DNA from: an uncultured Tidjanibacter sp.
GTDB lineage: Bacteria > Bacteroidota > Bacteroidia > Bacteroidales > Rikenellaceae
Direction: 5' to 3'
Length of the DNA stretch: 64,000 nt
Assembly: GCA_944326085.1 (NCBI GenBank)
Contig: CALVCL010000012.1
Coordinates: 62,001 to 126,000 of the forward strand
This document shows, piece by piece, positions 17,888-29,298 of the stretch; the first letter of the stretch is position 1; the number at the start of each line of letters is the position of its first letter. Both the position numbers and the translations under genes were made by a program. The notes under the pieces are model-generated. The model saw nothing but the letters and a program-made list of their open reading frames with translations, was not told the origin of the DNA and made no database searches.

Positions 17888-18994
17888 TCAAGCCGTCAGA
17901 TGTGCATTTATATCTCTTACCAACGGGGCATACTTAACTGCTGACACAACTTCGACCCCTGACCTACGCAGAATATTTCCTCCATCGCACTGCACGAAAC
18001 AATCCGGTTCGGCACATGCATATACAACACGCGACACTCCGCAACGAAGCAAAAGTTCCGTGCAGCTCACAGGTTTGGAACTGCGCTTAGAACACGGTTC
18101 CATGGAAGTATACACCGTTGCGCCGCGCAACTCTGCACCATCATCCAAAGCCTTGGCCAAAGCCTCCTCCTCGGCATGGTTTGCCGGCCCTGTTTCATGG
18201 GTGTACCCCTCATATTCACGGTCGCCTGCCGCCACTACACAACCCACACGATATGCCGTTGCGCAAGGCGGACTCTGCCGGCTCACATCTATGGCACGCC
18301 CCAAACGCCGCATATCTATTGCAGTAAGCCCGCCTTCAGACGGAACATGCACCGCATATTCACAAACCGTCATATTGCCGACCTGACGGCAACAACGATC
18401 AAAGCAACGCCATTCAAACGGCAACTCACCGTAATACGGCAACCGCGGAGCTGCATCATCACCGACAGTTATCGGTGCCACAGCCAAACGCATGTCATCC
18501 ACAGCGTCCTCATCAAAAAACATCTTCATTATCTTGGCACCGCCCTCAACCAGCACTGTTTCGACACCCTCATCTTCCAGTACATCAATTATACTGCAAG
18601 CCGTTATGTGCGACAGGCGTATCACTTGAGCGACACGCCTCAAGGCATCATCCACAACGGCCTGCTCCGAAGTTATGACAATCTTGCGCACGCCTTCGCC
18701 CTCAGTAAAAAAGCGCAGCCCTGCATCAAGTCTTCCGCTCCCGCTTACCACCACTTTTACAATATCCGGCGACATGCCGCAAAGTTTACGATGGCATCTC
18801 AATTCTTCGTCGCGTATCATAAGCGCAGGATTATCGCGGCGCACCGTCTCGGCGCCAACCAATATGGCATCGCATGACGCCCTTATGGCATGTACCTCTG
18901 CCCAATCCTCCGCACAAGACAATACCAAACGCTGCGGAGTACAATCATCCATATATCCGTCACTCGACACCGCTGCCGATGCAATCACCCTCAT
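17888..18994 (-). CDS. RibD-like bifunctional enzyme with reversed domain order (reductase first, deaminase second)
   Basis: 368 residues. Residues 1-215 match the RibD reductase domain: SSDGYMD, LRASCDAILVGAETVRRDNP-type core (here IRASCDAILVGAETV), and VLVEGGAKIM. Residues about 225-368 match the deaminase domain: zinc site NHAEEEA and MEPCSKRSSKPVSC. Canonical bacterial RibD has the deaminase first and a zinc motif with eight residues between the two Cys; here there are nine, recalling fungal Rib2-type deaminases. Together the two steps turn the pyrimidine product of GTP cyclohydrolase II into 5-amino-6-ribitylamino-uracil phosphate. It overlaps the metallophosphoesterase gene by 35 bases. 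Substrate is inferred. Confidence 0.82.
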   Translation of the reverse strand: MRVIASAAVSSDGYMDDCTPQRLVLSCAEDWAEVHAIRASCDAILVGAETVRRDNPALMIRDEELRCHRKLCGMSPDIVKVVVSGSGRLDAGLRFFTEGEGVRKIVITSEQAVVDDALRRVAQVIRLSHITACSIIDVLEDEGVETVLVEGGAKIMKMFFDEDAVDDMRLAVAPITVGDDAAPRLPYYGELPFEWRCFDRCCRQVGNMTVCEYAVHVPSEGGLTAIDMRRLGRAIDVSRQSPPCATAYRVGCVVAAGDREYEGYTHETGPANHAEEEALAKALDDGAELRGATVYTSMEPCSKRSSKPVSCTELLLRCGVSRVVYACAEPDCFVQCDGGNILRRSGVEVVSAVKYAPLVRDINAHLTA

Positions 18995-20180
18995 CTCTTT
19001 CCAATATTATTAATGTAACCTCCGGACGCACACCTATGCGCACCGGAAACATGGCATATCCTATTCCGTCGTTTACATACAGCAAATGCCGCCCGTCACG
19101 ATAGGCTCCACTCCACTCTTCATACAACCATGCTGCCGGTGACCAGCGCCAGTCACCCAGCACCAACTTCATCTGCAGACTGTGCACATGACCCGATACG
19201 GTAAGGTCTCCCCTGCCGGCATCCTTTATCGCCGTCCACATCTGCGGTGCATGCGATACTGTTATATTGAACATCCCTTCAGGAACACAGTCATACGCCA
19301 GTCCCACGGCAACTCCGGCCGATGCCTTCTCATGACTGCGATGTATCAGTTCCTGCGGAAAGTCCACTCCTGTCACCGCAATGGTATCATCCCCACGTAC
19401 AACAAACTCCGAACCGTTTTTAAGCACGTGCCAGCCGATAATACGCTGTGCAGCCTCGATACAATGTATGTTCTCTGCAGGCGACACATCCAAAGTATCG
19501 CGCATGTATATGCCGAGGTCATGATTGCCCAACACCGACCACACACCGTCTGCGGCACGTATGCCTGACAATATTTCCAATACACGCGCATCGAGTTCGC
19601 TGTAATCGTGGTTCACAATGTCACCGCAATTTATGACCATATCGGCATCAAGCGCATTTACCGTATCAACCAGCCTATACAGCAATCTGTCGCGTCCGAG
19701 CAACAATCCTGTATGTATATCCGAAAACAACACTATACGATAGCCGTCAAAGTTTTCCGGAACACGTTCCGAATTAAACACAATACGTTCCGTACGTATA
19801 TTGTCGCGCCAAAACGTCATACCGCAAACAATCACAATTGTTAACAGCACGACAAGCAAATAAGCCACAACACGCATCGCCTTTACACATCCCACCATGC
19901 GTCCTATCCAACCTGCCAGTACAAATATCATCTTGGCACAACCGTTAAGCATGAACGCCAAAAACACGCAACCAACACCACGTATCGCAACATTGTTATC
20001 GGCGCCACCGGCAAGCATAACCACTATACATCCAGCAAACGCAAGCCACACCAATATGCCAGATACACGACAAACCACGCGTGCCCTCCTGCATCCGCAC
20101 TTCCGCCCTACTCGTCGCCACATCACATACTCACACCAGAGGGCAACGACGGCAAACACTATGAAACAAGCCAGCATCAT
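18960..20180 (-). CDS. membrane-anchored metallophosphoesterase (YkuE/YaeI-like)
   Basis: 406 residues. The first 130 residues hold about four hydrophobic helices; the rest is a calcineurin-like phosphoesterase with the full metal set: LFSDIHTG (D-x-H), INCGDIVNH, LGNHD, VSHAP and SGHVHS. Relatives such as Bacillus YkuE or E. coli YaeI act at the cell envelope on unknown or lipid-linked phosphoesters. The substrate here is not known. Promoter elements at 20210-20217 and 20238-20240 give a short leader. The 3' end overlaps the RibD-like gene, so the pair is co-transcribed and ends at the hairpin at 17824-17866. Confidence 0.88.
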   Translation of the reverse strand: MMLACFIVFAVVALWCEYVMWRRVGRKCGCRRARVVCRVSGILVWLAFAGCIVVMLAGGADNNVAIRGVGCVFLAFMLNGCAKMIFVLAGWIGRMVGCVKAMRVVAYLLVVLLTIVIVCGMTFWRDNIRTERIVFNSERVPENFDGYRIVLFSDIHTGLLLGRDRLLYRLVDTVNALDADMVINCGDIVNHDYSELDARVLEILSGIRAADGVWSVLGNHDLGIYMRDTLDVSPAENIHCIEAAQRIIGWHVLKNGSEFVVRGDDTIAVTGVDFPQELIHRSHEKASAGVAVGLAYDCVPEGMFNITVSHAPQMWTAIKDAGRGDLTVSGHVHSLQMKLVLGDWRWSPAAWLYEEWSGAYRDGRHLLYVNDGIGYAMFPVRIGVRPEVTLIILERDEGDCIGSGVE

Positions 20181-20209
20181 ATCACATACACCTTTAACGA
20201 CATATCATG

Positions 20210-20240
20210 CAAATATATCTTTTTTGAATTTTCTCTACAA
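20210..20240 (-). promoter_or_regulatory. promoter of the metallophosphoesterase-ribD operon
   Basis: Minus-strand -7 element TATATTTG (20210-20217) with a -33 TTG (plus CAA at 20238-20240), separated by 20 bases; among the best two-part matches to the Bacteroidota promoter in the window. The start codon is 29 bases downstream. Confidence 0.65.
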
Positions 20241-20321
20241 CCCACACGCGACCACTGCAACATACAGGAAGCTCCGTTTTATAATATAAAGTATGGATTA
20301 GGAATTTTTCTCGAAAAACAA

Positions 20322-20329
20322 TATCTTTG
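20322..20329 (+). promoter_or_regulatory. -7 promoter element of the ftsE-like gene
   Basis: TATCTTTG, exact TAnnTTTG, 24 bases upstream of the ATG at 20354. It overlaps an in-frame TTG at 20327, ruling that codon out as the start. Confidence 0.6.
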
Positions 20330-20353
20330 TTTGATTTTTCAATACTGTCTGAC

Positions 20354-23075
<2,722 letters not shown>

Positions 23076-23094
23076 AGCATTTCACGCCATCTGC

Positions 23095-23129
23095 ACGAGA
23101 GGCTTCAATCGGGGCCTCTCGTTTGCTTT
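23095..23129 (+). terminator. gyrB terminator
   Basis: A 9-base-pair stem (23095-23103 with 23114-23122, ACGAGAGGC arms) followed by TTGCTTT, 20 bases past the gyrB stop. Confidence 0.75.
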
Positions 23130-23180
23130 ACAGTCTGACTTATTGTTTGGCAGACATGCAACAATCCGGCCAATTATAAC

Positions 23181-23188
23181 TACCTTTG
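23181..23188 (+). promoter_or_regulatory. -7 promoter element of rnpB
   Basis: TACCTTTG, exact TAnnTTTG, ends seven bases before the predicted 5' end of RNase P RNA at 23195. Confidence 0.7.
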
Positions 23189-23194
23189 CCGCAC

Positions 23195-23580
23195 GGAGAG
23201 CCTGCCGCGACGTCCCGCCGCTGCTCCGCAAGGAGGAGAGGAAAGTCCGGGCAACACAGAGCGCCGCACTACCTAACGGGTAGATGTTCGTGAGGGCATA
23301 GCACGGTAACAGAAAACAACCGCCTTCGCTATTGAAGGCAAGGGTGAAAAGGCGGGGTAAGAGCCCACCGCCCGACGTGGCAACACGCGGGGCCGTACCG
23401 CTTGCGGGTTGCAAGGCCATGTATACCGGCATCCAAGGGTTGCTCGCCCGCTGCCGGGGGGTAGGCCGCTTTAGCTTTCGGGAGACCGGAAGAATAGATA
23501 AATGACGGGAACGCGATGTGGTGCGAGCCGCACCGCGCACAGAACCCGGCTTACAGACGCATGCAGGTCTCTCCTTTTTT
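23195..23580 (+). ncRNA. rnpB: RNase P RNA (bacterial class A)
   Basis: The catalytic RNA of RNase P, which trims tRNA 5' leaders. The conserved blocks are present: GAGGAAAGTCCGGGC at 23238-23252, ACAGAAAACAACCGCC near 23310, GGTAAGAGCCCACCG near 23355 and ACAGAACCCGGCTTA at 23539-23553. The ends pair as helix P1 (23195-23205 with 23563-23574), followed by six T residues. The length of about 380 bases is normal for type A. The spurious upstream part of the queA reading frame overlaps its 3' end. No other RNA gene was found in the window. Confidence 0.95.
23563..23580 (+). terminator. 3' end and U-tract of RNase P RNA
   Basis: The 3' arm of P1 (23563-23574) is followed directly by T6 (23575-23580), which would act as the terminator with P1 or the preceding helix as stem. 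Confidence 0.55.
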
Positions 23581-23629
23581 ATTCACGCCACACTGCCGAC
23601 AATTCCGGCACGGCACAACCGCTACACAT

Positions 23630-24841
23630 TTGAAAACTACCGTTAAAATATCCGATTTTGACTATTCGCTGCCCGACGAACGCATAGCACGATTTCCCGT
23701 AGCCGAACGTGACGCATCGCGGCTGCTCGTTTATAAAAAAGGAGAAATATCGGAAACAGTCTTTCGTAACCTTCCCAAGATACTTCCAGCAGACACCACT
23801 CTCGTATTCAACAACACGAAGGTGATACGTGCCCGCATAGTGATGCACAAACCCAGCGGAGCGCGCATAGAAATCTTCTGCCTCGAACCATACGAACCGG
23901 CCGATTACGAACGGGCATTTGCCGCACGCGGTGAGTGTCGCTGGCAATGCATTGTCGGCAACCTCAAGAAATGGAAAGAAGGTCCGCTGGAGATAGAGTT
24001 CGCATACGGTATTGACAAATGCCACATGACAGCCATGCGCGAAGGCACGACAGGCAACTCTCACATCATACATTTCACATGGGACGCAGAGCTGACATTC
24101 GGACAGCTTCTCGAACATCTGGGCCGCATCCCTATTCCTCCGTACCTTGGCCGCGACAGCGAGGAAATAGACAACACACGCTACCAGACGGTATATTCCC
24201 ATTTTGAAGGTTCTGTTGCCGCACCAACGGCAGGATTGCATTTCACACCTGCACTCATAGAGGAGCTTCACATCAAAGGCATTCCCACCGAAGAGGTTAC
24301 ACTGCACGTAGGTGCCGGCACATTTATGCCAGTCAAGACAGACAACCCGACACAGCATGCCATGCATACGGAACATTTCGAGGTTAAAGCCGAAACACTG
24401 CGCCACCTTGCCGATGCTGCATCCAAAGGACGCATAGTGGCAGTAGGCACCACCTCCGTCCGCACGCTTGAGTCGCTGCCTGTACTCGGTTACCGCACGC
24501 TCCGCGATGGTTCCCCGCTCGAGGAAGAACACATAGGTCAGTGGGAAGCCTACGATATTCCGGACAAATACAGCGGTGCCGACCTGTTGAACGCACTGGC
24601 TGATTATATGACGGCACACGACATGGACAAAATCAAAACTGCAACACAGATAATGATAATGCCAGGGTTTCGTTACAGACTGGTACAGGGTATGGTCACC
24701 AATTTCCACCAGCCCAAAAGTACGTTGCTGCTTCTCGTGTCGGCCTTCATCGGCGATGATTGGCACCGTGTTTATGACTACGCGCTGTCGAACGGCTTTC
24801 GTTTTTTGAGTTACGGCGACAGTTCGCTGCTTTTAAGGTAA
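23630..24841 (+). CDS. queA: S-adenosylmethionine:tRNA ribosyltransferase-isomerase
   Basis: 403 residues. QueA moves the ribosyl part of SAM to 7-aminomethyl-deazaguanine in tRNA, forming epoxyqueuosine at the wobble base. The family N-terminus VKISDFDYSLPDERIA starts a few codons after a TTG at 23630; the frame stays open upstream into rnpB but that part is not conserved. Other motifs: FNNTKVIRARI, EIFCLEPYEP, GRIPIPPYL, QTVYSHFEGSVAAPTAGLHF, VTLHVGAGTF, ITATQIMIMPGFRYR-like KTATQIMIMPG and NFHQPKSTLL. The TTG start is inferred, since no ATG or GTG lies nearer. ygiQ follows 25 bases later. Confidence 0.92.
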   Translation: MKTTVKISDFDYSLPDERIARFPVAERDASRLLVYKKGEISETVFRNLPKILPADTTLVFNNTKVIRARIVMHKPSGARIEIFCLEPYEPADYERAFAARGECRWQCIVGNLKKWKEGPLEIEFAYGIDKCHMTAMREGTTGNSHIIHFTWDAELTFGQLLEHLGRIPIPPYLGRDSEEIDNTRYQTVYSHFEGSVAAPTAGLHFTPALIEELHIKGIPTEEVTLHVGAGTFMPVKTDNPTQHAMHTEHFEVKAETLRHLADAASKGRIVAVGTTSVRTLESLPVLGYRTLRDGSPLEEEHIGQWEAYDIPDKYSGADLLNALADYMTAHDMDKIKTATQIMIMPGFRYRLVQGMVTNFHQPKSTLLLLVSAFIGDDWHRVYDYALSNGFRFLSYGDSSLLLR

Positions 24842-24866
24842 CCACACACTTACAAATCTGCTCTGC

Positions 24867-26777
24867 ATGAACGTCCGGCACGGCATACGCGATACAAGGC
24901 TTTGGCTTCCGACCACCGCCAAAGAGGTGGAAGCGCTCGGTTGGGATTACATAGACGTAATCATATTCTCAGGCGACGCCTACATAGACCATCCCTCGTT
25001 CGGAGTTGCAGTCATAGGCCGCCTGCTTCAGGCCGAAGGCTACCGCGTAGCCATCGTTCCACAGCCCAACTGGCGCGATGACCTGCGCGATTTCCGGAAA
25101 CTCGGCAAGCCGCGGCTTTTTTTCGGCGTATCGGCCGGCAGCATGGACTCAATGGTAAACCACTACACTGCCAATCTGCGTCTGCGCAGTGACGATGCCT
25201 ACACTCCTGGCGGCAAGGCAGGCTTCAGACCTGATCGGGCCGTAACAACATATACCAAAATACTGAAATCGCTGTATCCTAATACTCCTGTAGTCATCGG
25301 CGGCATAGAGGCTTCGCTTCGAAGGCTGACCCATTACGACTATTGGAGCAATTCGCTGCGTCCGTCGGAACTTATCGAAAGCGGTGCAGACCTACTGATG
25401 TACGGCATGGGGGACAAATCCATAATTGATGTTGCCAAAACACTGCGCAACGGCTTCAATGCCAAGCTGCTGCGTAAACTTCCTCAGGTTGCATTCATCG
25501 CAGACGAAAAATACGTGTCGCGCCTCGACCCTCAGCATACGATAATGCTCCACTCATACGAAGAGTGTCTTGCCGACAAAAAGGCTTTTTCGGAAAACTT
25601 CGTACACATCGAGACCGAAAGCAACCGACTGTCGCAGGAAGCCGTACTCGTCGAACCCACAGGCAAAACCTATGTGGTTGTCAATCCACCGTATCCGGCC
25701 CTTACCGAAGCCGAAATAGACCACAGTTTCGACCTCCCATATACTCGAATGCCACACCCACGCTATGAAGGTAAAGGCGACATTCCGGCCTACGAGATGA
25801 TAAAATTCTCTATCAACCTGCACCGCGGATGTTTCGGAGGATGTAGTTTCTGCACAATATCGGCACATCAGGGCAAATTCATATCGTCGCGCAGCGAACG
25901 TTCCATACTTGCCGAAGTGGAAAAGGTAACAAAAATGGAAGGCTTCCGCGGTTATCTGTCCGACATAGGTGGCCCTTCAGCCAACATGTACGGCATGGGT
26001 GGACGCGATAAAACACTGTGTGCACGATGCACACGTCCTTCATGCCTTCATCCTAAGCCGTGCCAGAACCTCGACAACAGCCACGACAGACTTTTGACAC
26101 TGTACCGACGCATATCTGGTGTAGCAGGCATAAAGAAAGCTTTCATCGGAAGCGGCATACGCTACGATCTTTTCGATCGCAATGACGGAGGCGCATATCT
26201 GCGAGAAGTAGTTGTCAACCATACATCTGGCAGGCTCAAGGTTGCACCAGAACATACTGAGGACAACGTCTTGAAGCTGATGCGCAAACCATCATTCACG
26301 CTGTTCCGCGAACTCAACACGCAGTTCAACGAGATATGCCGCCGCGAAGGGCTGCGCTACCAACTGATACCTTATTTCATATCTAGCCATCCGGGCTGTA
26401 CAGAGGCTGACATGAAACATTTGTCGGAAATAACCCGTTCACTAAATTTCCGTCTTGAACAGGTACAAGACCTCACTCCAACTCCTATGACTTTAAGTTC
26501 GGTGATGTTCTACACTGAAACCGACCCTTACACGGGCAAGCCTTTGTATGTAGCCAAATCGCAGGATGATAAACGCAGGCAGAAAAGCTACTTCTTCCGC
26601 AATGCCGACGGCAGTCTGCGCAATGACCAGCTTCACCACGGCGGCGCCAAACGTTCAGGCAAACCGGCTCATACAGCGCCACACAATACTCCGGAAAGCC
26701 GTCCCGACAAAATGCAGTTCCGTTCCAAAGGCAACAATTCCGGACGTCAATCCAACGAACGTCGTAAAACGAAATGA
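24867..26777 (+). CDS. YgiQ-family radical SAM protein
   Basis: 636 residues. YgiQ proteins are large radical-SAM enzymes of unknown substrate. N-terminal block (residues 1-290) includes GDAYIDHPSFGVAVIGRLL and GVSAGSMDSMVNHYTA; the radical-SAM core has the 4Fe-4S ligands as RGCFGGCSFCTI (Cys spacing C-x3-C-x2-C) near residue 330, then VAPEHTED. A second Cys group CARCTRPSCLHPKPC near residue 390 could hold an extra cluster. The C-terminus is a basic, low-complexity tail of about 50 residues. It follows queA on the same strand; the reason for the pairing is unknown. It converges on the DUF721 gene. Confidence 0.9.
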   Translation: MNVRHGIRDTRLWLPTTAKEVEALGWDYIDVIIFSGDAYIDHPSFGVAVIGRLLQAEGYRVAIVPQPNWRDDLRDFRKLGKPRLFFGVSAGSMDSMVNHYTANLRLRSDDAYTPGGKAGFRPDRAVTTYTKILKSLYPNTPVVIGGIEASLRRLTHYDYWSNSLRPSELIESGADLLMYGMGDKSIIDVAKTLRNGFNAKLLRKLPQVAFIADEKYVSRLDPQHTIMLHSYEECLADKKAFSENFVHIETESNRLSQEAVLVEPTGKTYVVVNPPYPALTEAEIDHSFDLPYTRMPHPRYEGKGDIPAYEMIKFSINLHRGCFGGCSFCTISAHQGKFISSRSERSILAEVEKVTKMEGFRGYLSDIGGPSANMYGMGGRDKTLCARCTRPSCLHPKPCQNLDNSHDRLLTLYRRISGVAGIKKAFIGSGIRYDLFDRNDGGAYLREVVVNHTSGRLKVAPEHTEDNVLKLMRKPSFTLFRELNTQFNEICRREGLRYQLIPYFISSHPGCTEADMKHLSEITRSLNFRLEQVQDLTPTPMTLSSVMFYTETDPYTGKPLYVAKSQDDKRRQKSYFFRNADGSLRNDQLHHGGAKRSGKPAHTAPHNTPESRPDKMQFRSKGNNSGRQSNERRKTK

Positions 26778-26816
26778 TAAGCGTCCGATGACAGATCCGT
26801 CATGAACTACAATGGT

Positions 26817-27110
26817 TCATCGAATGACAATTGCCCGCACGACATCCATACCGAGGCGCTTGTTGAGTTCGTGCATCACGTCGGCACGACGCATGAAAAG
26901 TTCCTGACGCAGCACAGACGATGTCAATGCGACATAAAGAGTGCCGTTGCGAAGCTCGACAGACGAAGTCAGCGACATCACGGCAGGTCCCATCATAGCC
27001 TGCCACACATCCGGCACACGGGCTTCGGTCAACCTTCGCATACGTGCCGGATTTTCCGATACAAACCCAGACCAAAGTTCGCCAATACTCATCGGTTTGC
27101 TTCTTCTCAT
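26817..27110 (-). CDS. DUF721 (DciA-like) protein
   Basis: 97 residues. The pattern SIGELWSGFVSENP, VWQAMMGPAVMSLTSSVELRNGTLYVALTSSVLRQELF, ending with a short helix, is that of DUF721, also called DciA when it loads the replicative helicase. It lies 20 bases downstream of recF on the same strand, a replication/repair context also seen for DciA elsewhere. A helicase-loading role for this small form is plausible but not shown, and the replicative helicase gene dnaB is 22 kb away in this window. Confidence 0.85.
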   Translation of the reverse strand: MRRSKPMSIGELWSGFVSENPARMRRLTEARVPDVWQAMMGPAVMSLTSSVELRNGTLYVALTSSVLRQELFMRRADVMHELNKRLGMDVVRAIVIR

Positions 27111-27130
27111 ATCTACAGAGCTTCACTATC

Positions 27131-28231
27131 TTACACCTCAACGACATCGCCGTCCGCCACATCGAACAACTTGTAAGCGATACCAACCTCATCGAGTATG
27201 GAAGTCAAACGCTGCCTGTTGCAGTCCGAAATTACTATCTGCCCGAAACGCTCCCCGTCCACCAATCTTATCAACGCCTCCAGACGTCCGGCATCGAGTT
27301 TGTCGAACAGATCGTCAAGCAACAGTATCGGACGTTCGCCTATCTCTTGAGATATTATTGTATGCTGCGCAAGTTTCAGAGCTATAAGAAAAGATTTCTG
27401 CTGCCCCTGCGAGCCGTACTTGCGCAACGGATAACCGCCTATCTTCATGACCATGTCATCACGGTGTACACCACTCGTGGTAAACTGATTTGCCACATCC
27501 TTCGCACGTGATGCCGTCAACAGTGAAACAAAATCAGTATCATTAAGTTCCGAACGGTACGACAATTCCACATGTTCGCGGTCACCCGAAATCTCGCGGT
27601 AATAATCCGCCACAATGGGACGCAACTTTTCTATCATGGCATCACGCATGGCATGTATGCGGCTGCCATGTGCATCCAGCTGCATATCGAAGACCTCCAA
27701 AAGACTATCCTGCACGGATCCCTGCGGCTGCTTCAACAACTTGTTGCGCTCCGACAACGCATGATTGTAACGTATCAGTGCATTAAGATACTCCCTGTCG
27801 TCTTGAGATATGAACGAATTAAGCCAACGGCGTCTCTCATCGGCTGCGTCGCTTATCAGAAACGTATCGGCGGGAGAAACTATCACGGCAGGTATCAGCC
27901 CTATGTGTTCGGAGAGCTTTTCATACTCCTTGCCGTTACGCTTCAGCGTTTTGCCTCCGCTGCGTTTGAAAGAGCATGTCACAACTTCATGACGGTCATC
28001 ATCGGAAAGATAGTCACCGCTAAGCATGAAAAAATCGCTCCCGTGACGCACGCACTGTCCATCGGTCATGGCCAGCGAGCTCTTGCACATCGAAAGATAC
28101 CACACTGCATCAATGATATTTGTTTTGCCAGCTCCGTTGTGCCCTGTAAAGCAACTGACGCCGCAGTCGAAAGCTATATCGGCCTGCGCTATATTCTTGA
28201 AATTAAGCAGCGACAATTTACGTATATGCAT
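27131..28231 (-). CDS. recF: DNA replication and repair protein RecF
   Basis: 366 residues. An SMC-like ATPase that helps load RecA at single-strand gaps with RecO and RecR. Walker A FTGHNGAGKTNIIDAV near residue 29; signature-like region KYGSQGQQKSFLIALKLAQ near 270; Walker B PILLLDDLFDKLDAGR near 305. Start ATG 28231 gives the typical N-terminus MHIRKLSLLNFKNI. A -7 element lies 33 bases upstream. The gene is divergent from the TPR membrane protein and leads into DUF721. Confidence 0.95.
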   Translation of the reverse strand: MHIRKLSLLNFKNIAQADIAFDCGVSCFTGHNGAGKTNIIDAVWYLSMCKSSLAMTDGQCVRHGSDFFMLSGDYLSDDDRHEVVTCSFKRSGGKTLKRNGKEYEKLSEHIGLIPAVIVSPADTFLISDAADERRRWLNSFISQDDREYLNALIRYNHALSERNKLLKQPQGSVQDSLLEVFDMQLDAHGSRIHAMRDAMIEKLRPIVADYYREISGDREHVELSYRSELNDTDFVSLLTASRAKDVANQFTTSGVHRDDMVMKIGGYPLRKYGSQGQQKSFLIALKLAQHTIISQEIGERPILLLDDLFDKLDAGRLEALIRLVDGERFGQIVISDCNRQRLTSILDEVGIAYKLFDVADGDVVEV

Positions 28232-28264
28232 ATGTCTCGATGAAGCGATGATTAAACTTCACTT

Positions 28265-28272
28265 CAAAGGTA
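28265..28272 (-). promoter_or_regulatory. -7 promoter element of recF
   Basis: Minus strand TACCTTTG, exact TAnnTTTG, 33 bases upstream of the recF ATG. Confidence 0.6.
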
Positions 28273-28381
28273 CGAATTCCGTCCGGATTTAGGAAACAGC
28301 CATTCCCGTCACCGCATACGGCAAAATGTGGCCACATCGGAAAATTATTGCCCGCGGCGGCTGTATTTACATAAAAAGGTG

Positions 28382-28389
28382 TATTTTTG
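28382..28389 (+). promoter_or_regulatory. -7 promoter element of the TPR membrane protein gene
   Basis: TATTTTTG, exact TAnnTTTG, 87 bases upstream of the ATG at 28477; the leader is therefore about 80 bases. Confidence 0.5.
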
Positions 28390-28476
28390 TGGATTGAAAA
28401 AATGTAACTACACGGAAGTGTTCGTGACACAGTCCCATAAAGGTAGGTGTCCGCGGTATAAAACAATTTAAATTTT

Positions 28477-29184
28477 ATGGCCACAACTAACACAAACCAC
28501 AAGAACGGAGAATACGTTGACCCCGAACAGAAAATCGAGACAGCCCTCAGCAAAACCGAACTGTTTTTCCAGAAAAACACCAAACAGCTGCTCATAGCAC
28601 TGCTCGTAGTCGTAGTCATAGTAGGCGGCTATTTTGCTTATGAATACATGGTCGTAAGAACTCGCGCAGTTAAAGCGGCCGACATGATGTTCGTTGCCGA
28701 ACAGCTATTTGCCGAAGACAACTACTCCGCAGCCCTCGAAGGCGACGGCAGCAATGCCGGCTTCCTTGACGTTGTAGAGCAATACGGTTCTTCCCGCCCC
28801 GGCCGTCTGGCTGCCCACTACGCAGGCATTTGCTACATGCAGCTCGGCGACATGGATGCAGCTCTCGAATATCTGAACAAATACAAACCTGTCAAGGGTG
28901 CTCCCGGCATACTTGTCAATGCTCAGAACTACGGACTCAAGGGCGACATATACGTGGAGAAAGGCGACTACACCAAGGCTGAAGAGATGTACAACAAGGC
29001 CGTAAACGCTGGAGACAACATACTGACCACTCCGTACTACCTCCGCAAGCTAGCTTTCGTGTACGCCGAACAGGGCAAGACCGACCGTGCCATCGAAGCC
29101 TGCAAGCGTATCAAGAACGACTATGCCTCCAGCCTTGAAGCAAGAGACATCGACAAACTGATAGGCGAATTCGGGCAGCGCTAA
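28477..29184 (+). CDS. membrane-anchored tetratricopeptide-repeat protein (YfgM-like)
   Basis: 235 residues. A cytoplasmic N-terminus of about 35 residues, one membrane helix (QLLIALLVVVVIVGGYFAY, residues about 39-58), then TPR-type helix pairs (AAHYAGICYMQLGDMDAALEYL, GDIYVEKGDYTKAEEMYNKA, YAEQGKTDRAIEAC). The layout is that of YfgM, a partner of the periplasmic chaperone system and Sec translocon in E. coli; whether it does this here is unknown. It stands alone between its own promoter and a terminator, divergent from recF and upstream of ribH. Confidence 0.85.
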   Translation: MATTNTNHKNGEYVDPEQKIETALSKTELFFQKNTKQLLIALLVVVVIVGGYFAYEYMVVRTRAVKAADMMFVAEQLFAEDNYSAALEGDGSNAGFLDVVEQYGSSRPGRLAAHYAGICYMQLGDMDAALEYLNKYKPVKGAPGILVNAQNYGLKGDIYVEKGDYTKAEEMYNKAVNAGDNILTTPYYLRKLAFVYAEQGKTDRAIEACKRIKNDYASSLEARDIDKLIGEFGQR

Positions 29185-29216
29185 ACAAGCATTGTCGTCC
29201 GACACGCAATAATACG

Positions 29217-29252
29217 ACAGGCTGCCCTTTATATCGTGCAGCCTGTTCTTTT
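29217..29252 (+). terminator. terminator after the TPR gene
   Basis: A 9-base-pair stem (29217-29225 with 29238-29246, ACAGGCTGC arms) followed by a T-rich tail TTCTTTT. Confidence 0.85.
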
Positions 29253-29298
29253 AGAAAACAGTCACTTTTTGGACGCAAACCGATAAGTTTACAACAAT

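Noticed and set aside
23516..23629. Upstream extension of queA into RNase P RNA
   Set aside because: The extra residues are not part of the QueA family and the DNA is the conserved 3' part of rnpB.
23579..24766. Minus-strand open frame of about 395 codons opposite queA
   Set aside because: QueA motifs are unmistakable on the plus strand and the antisense translation is Cys-rich nonsense.
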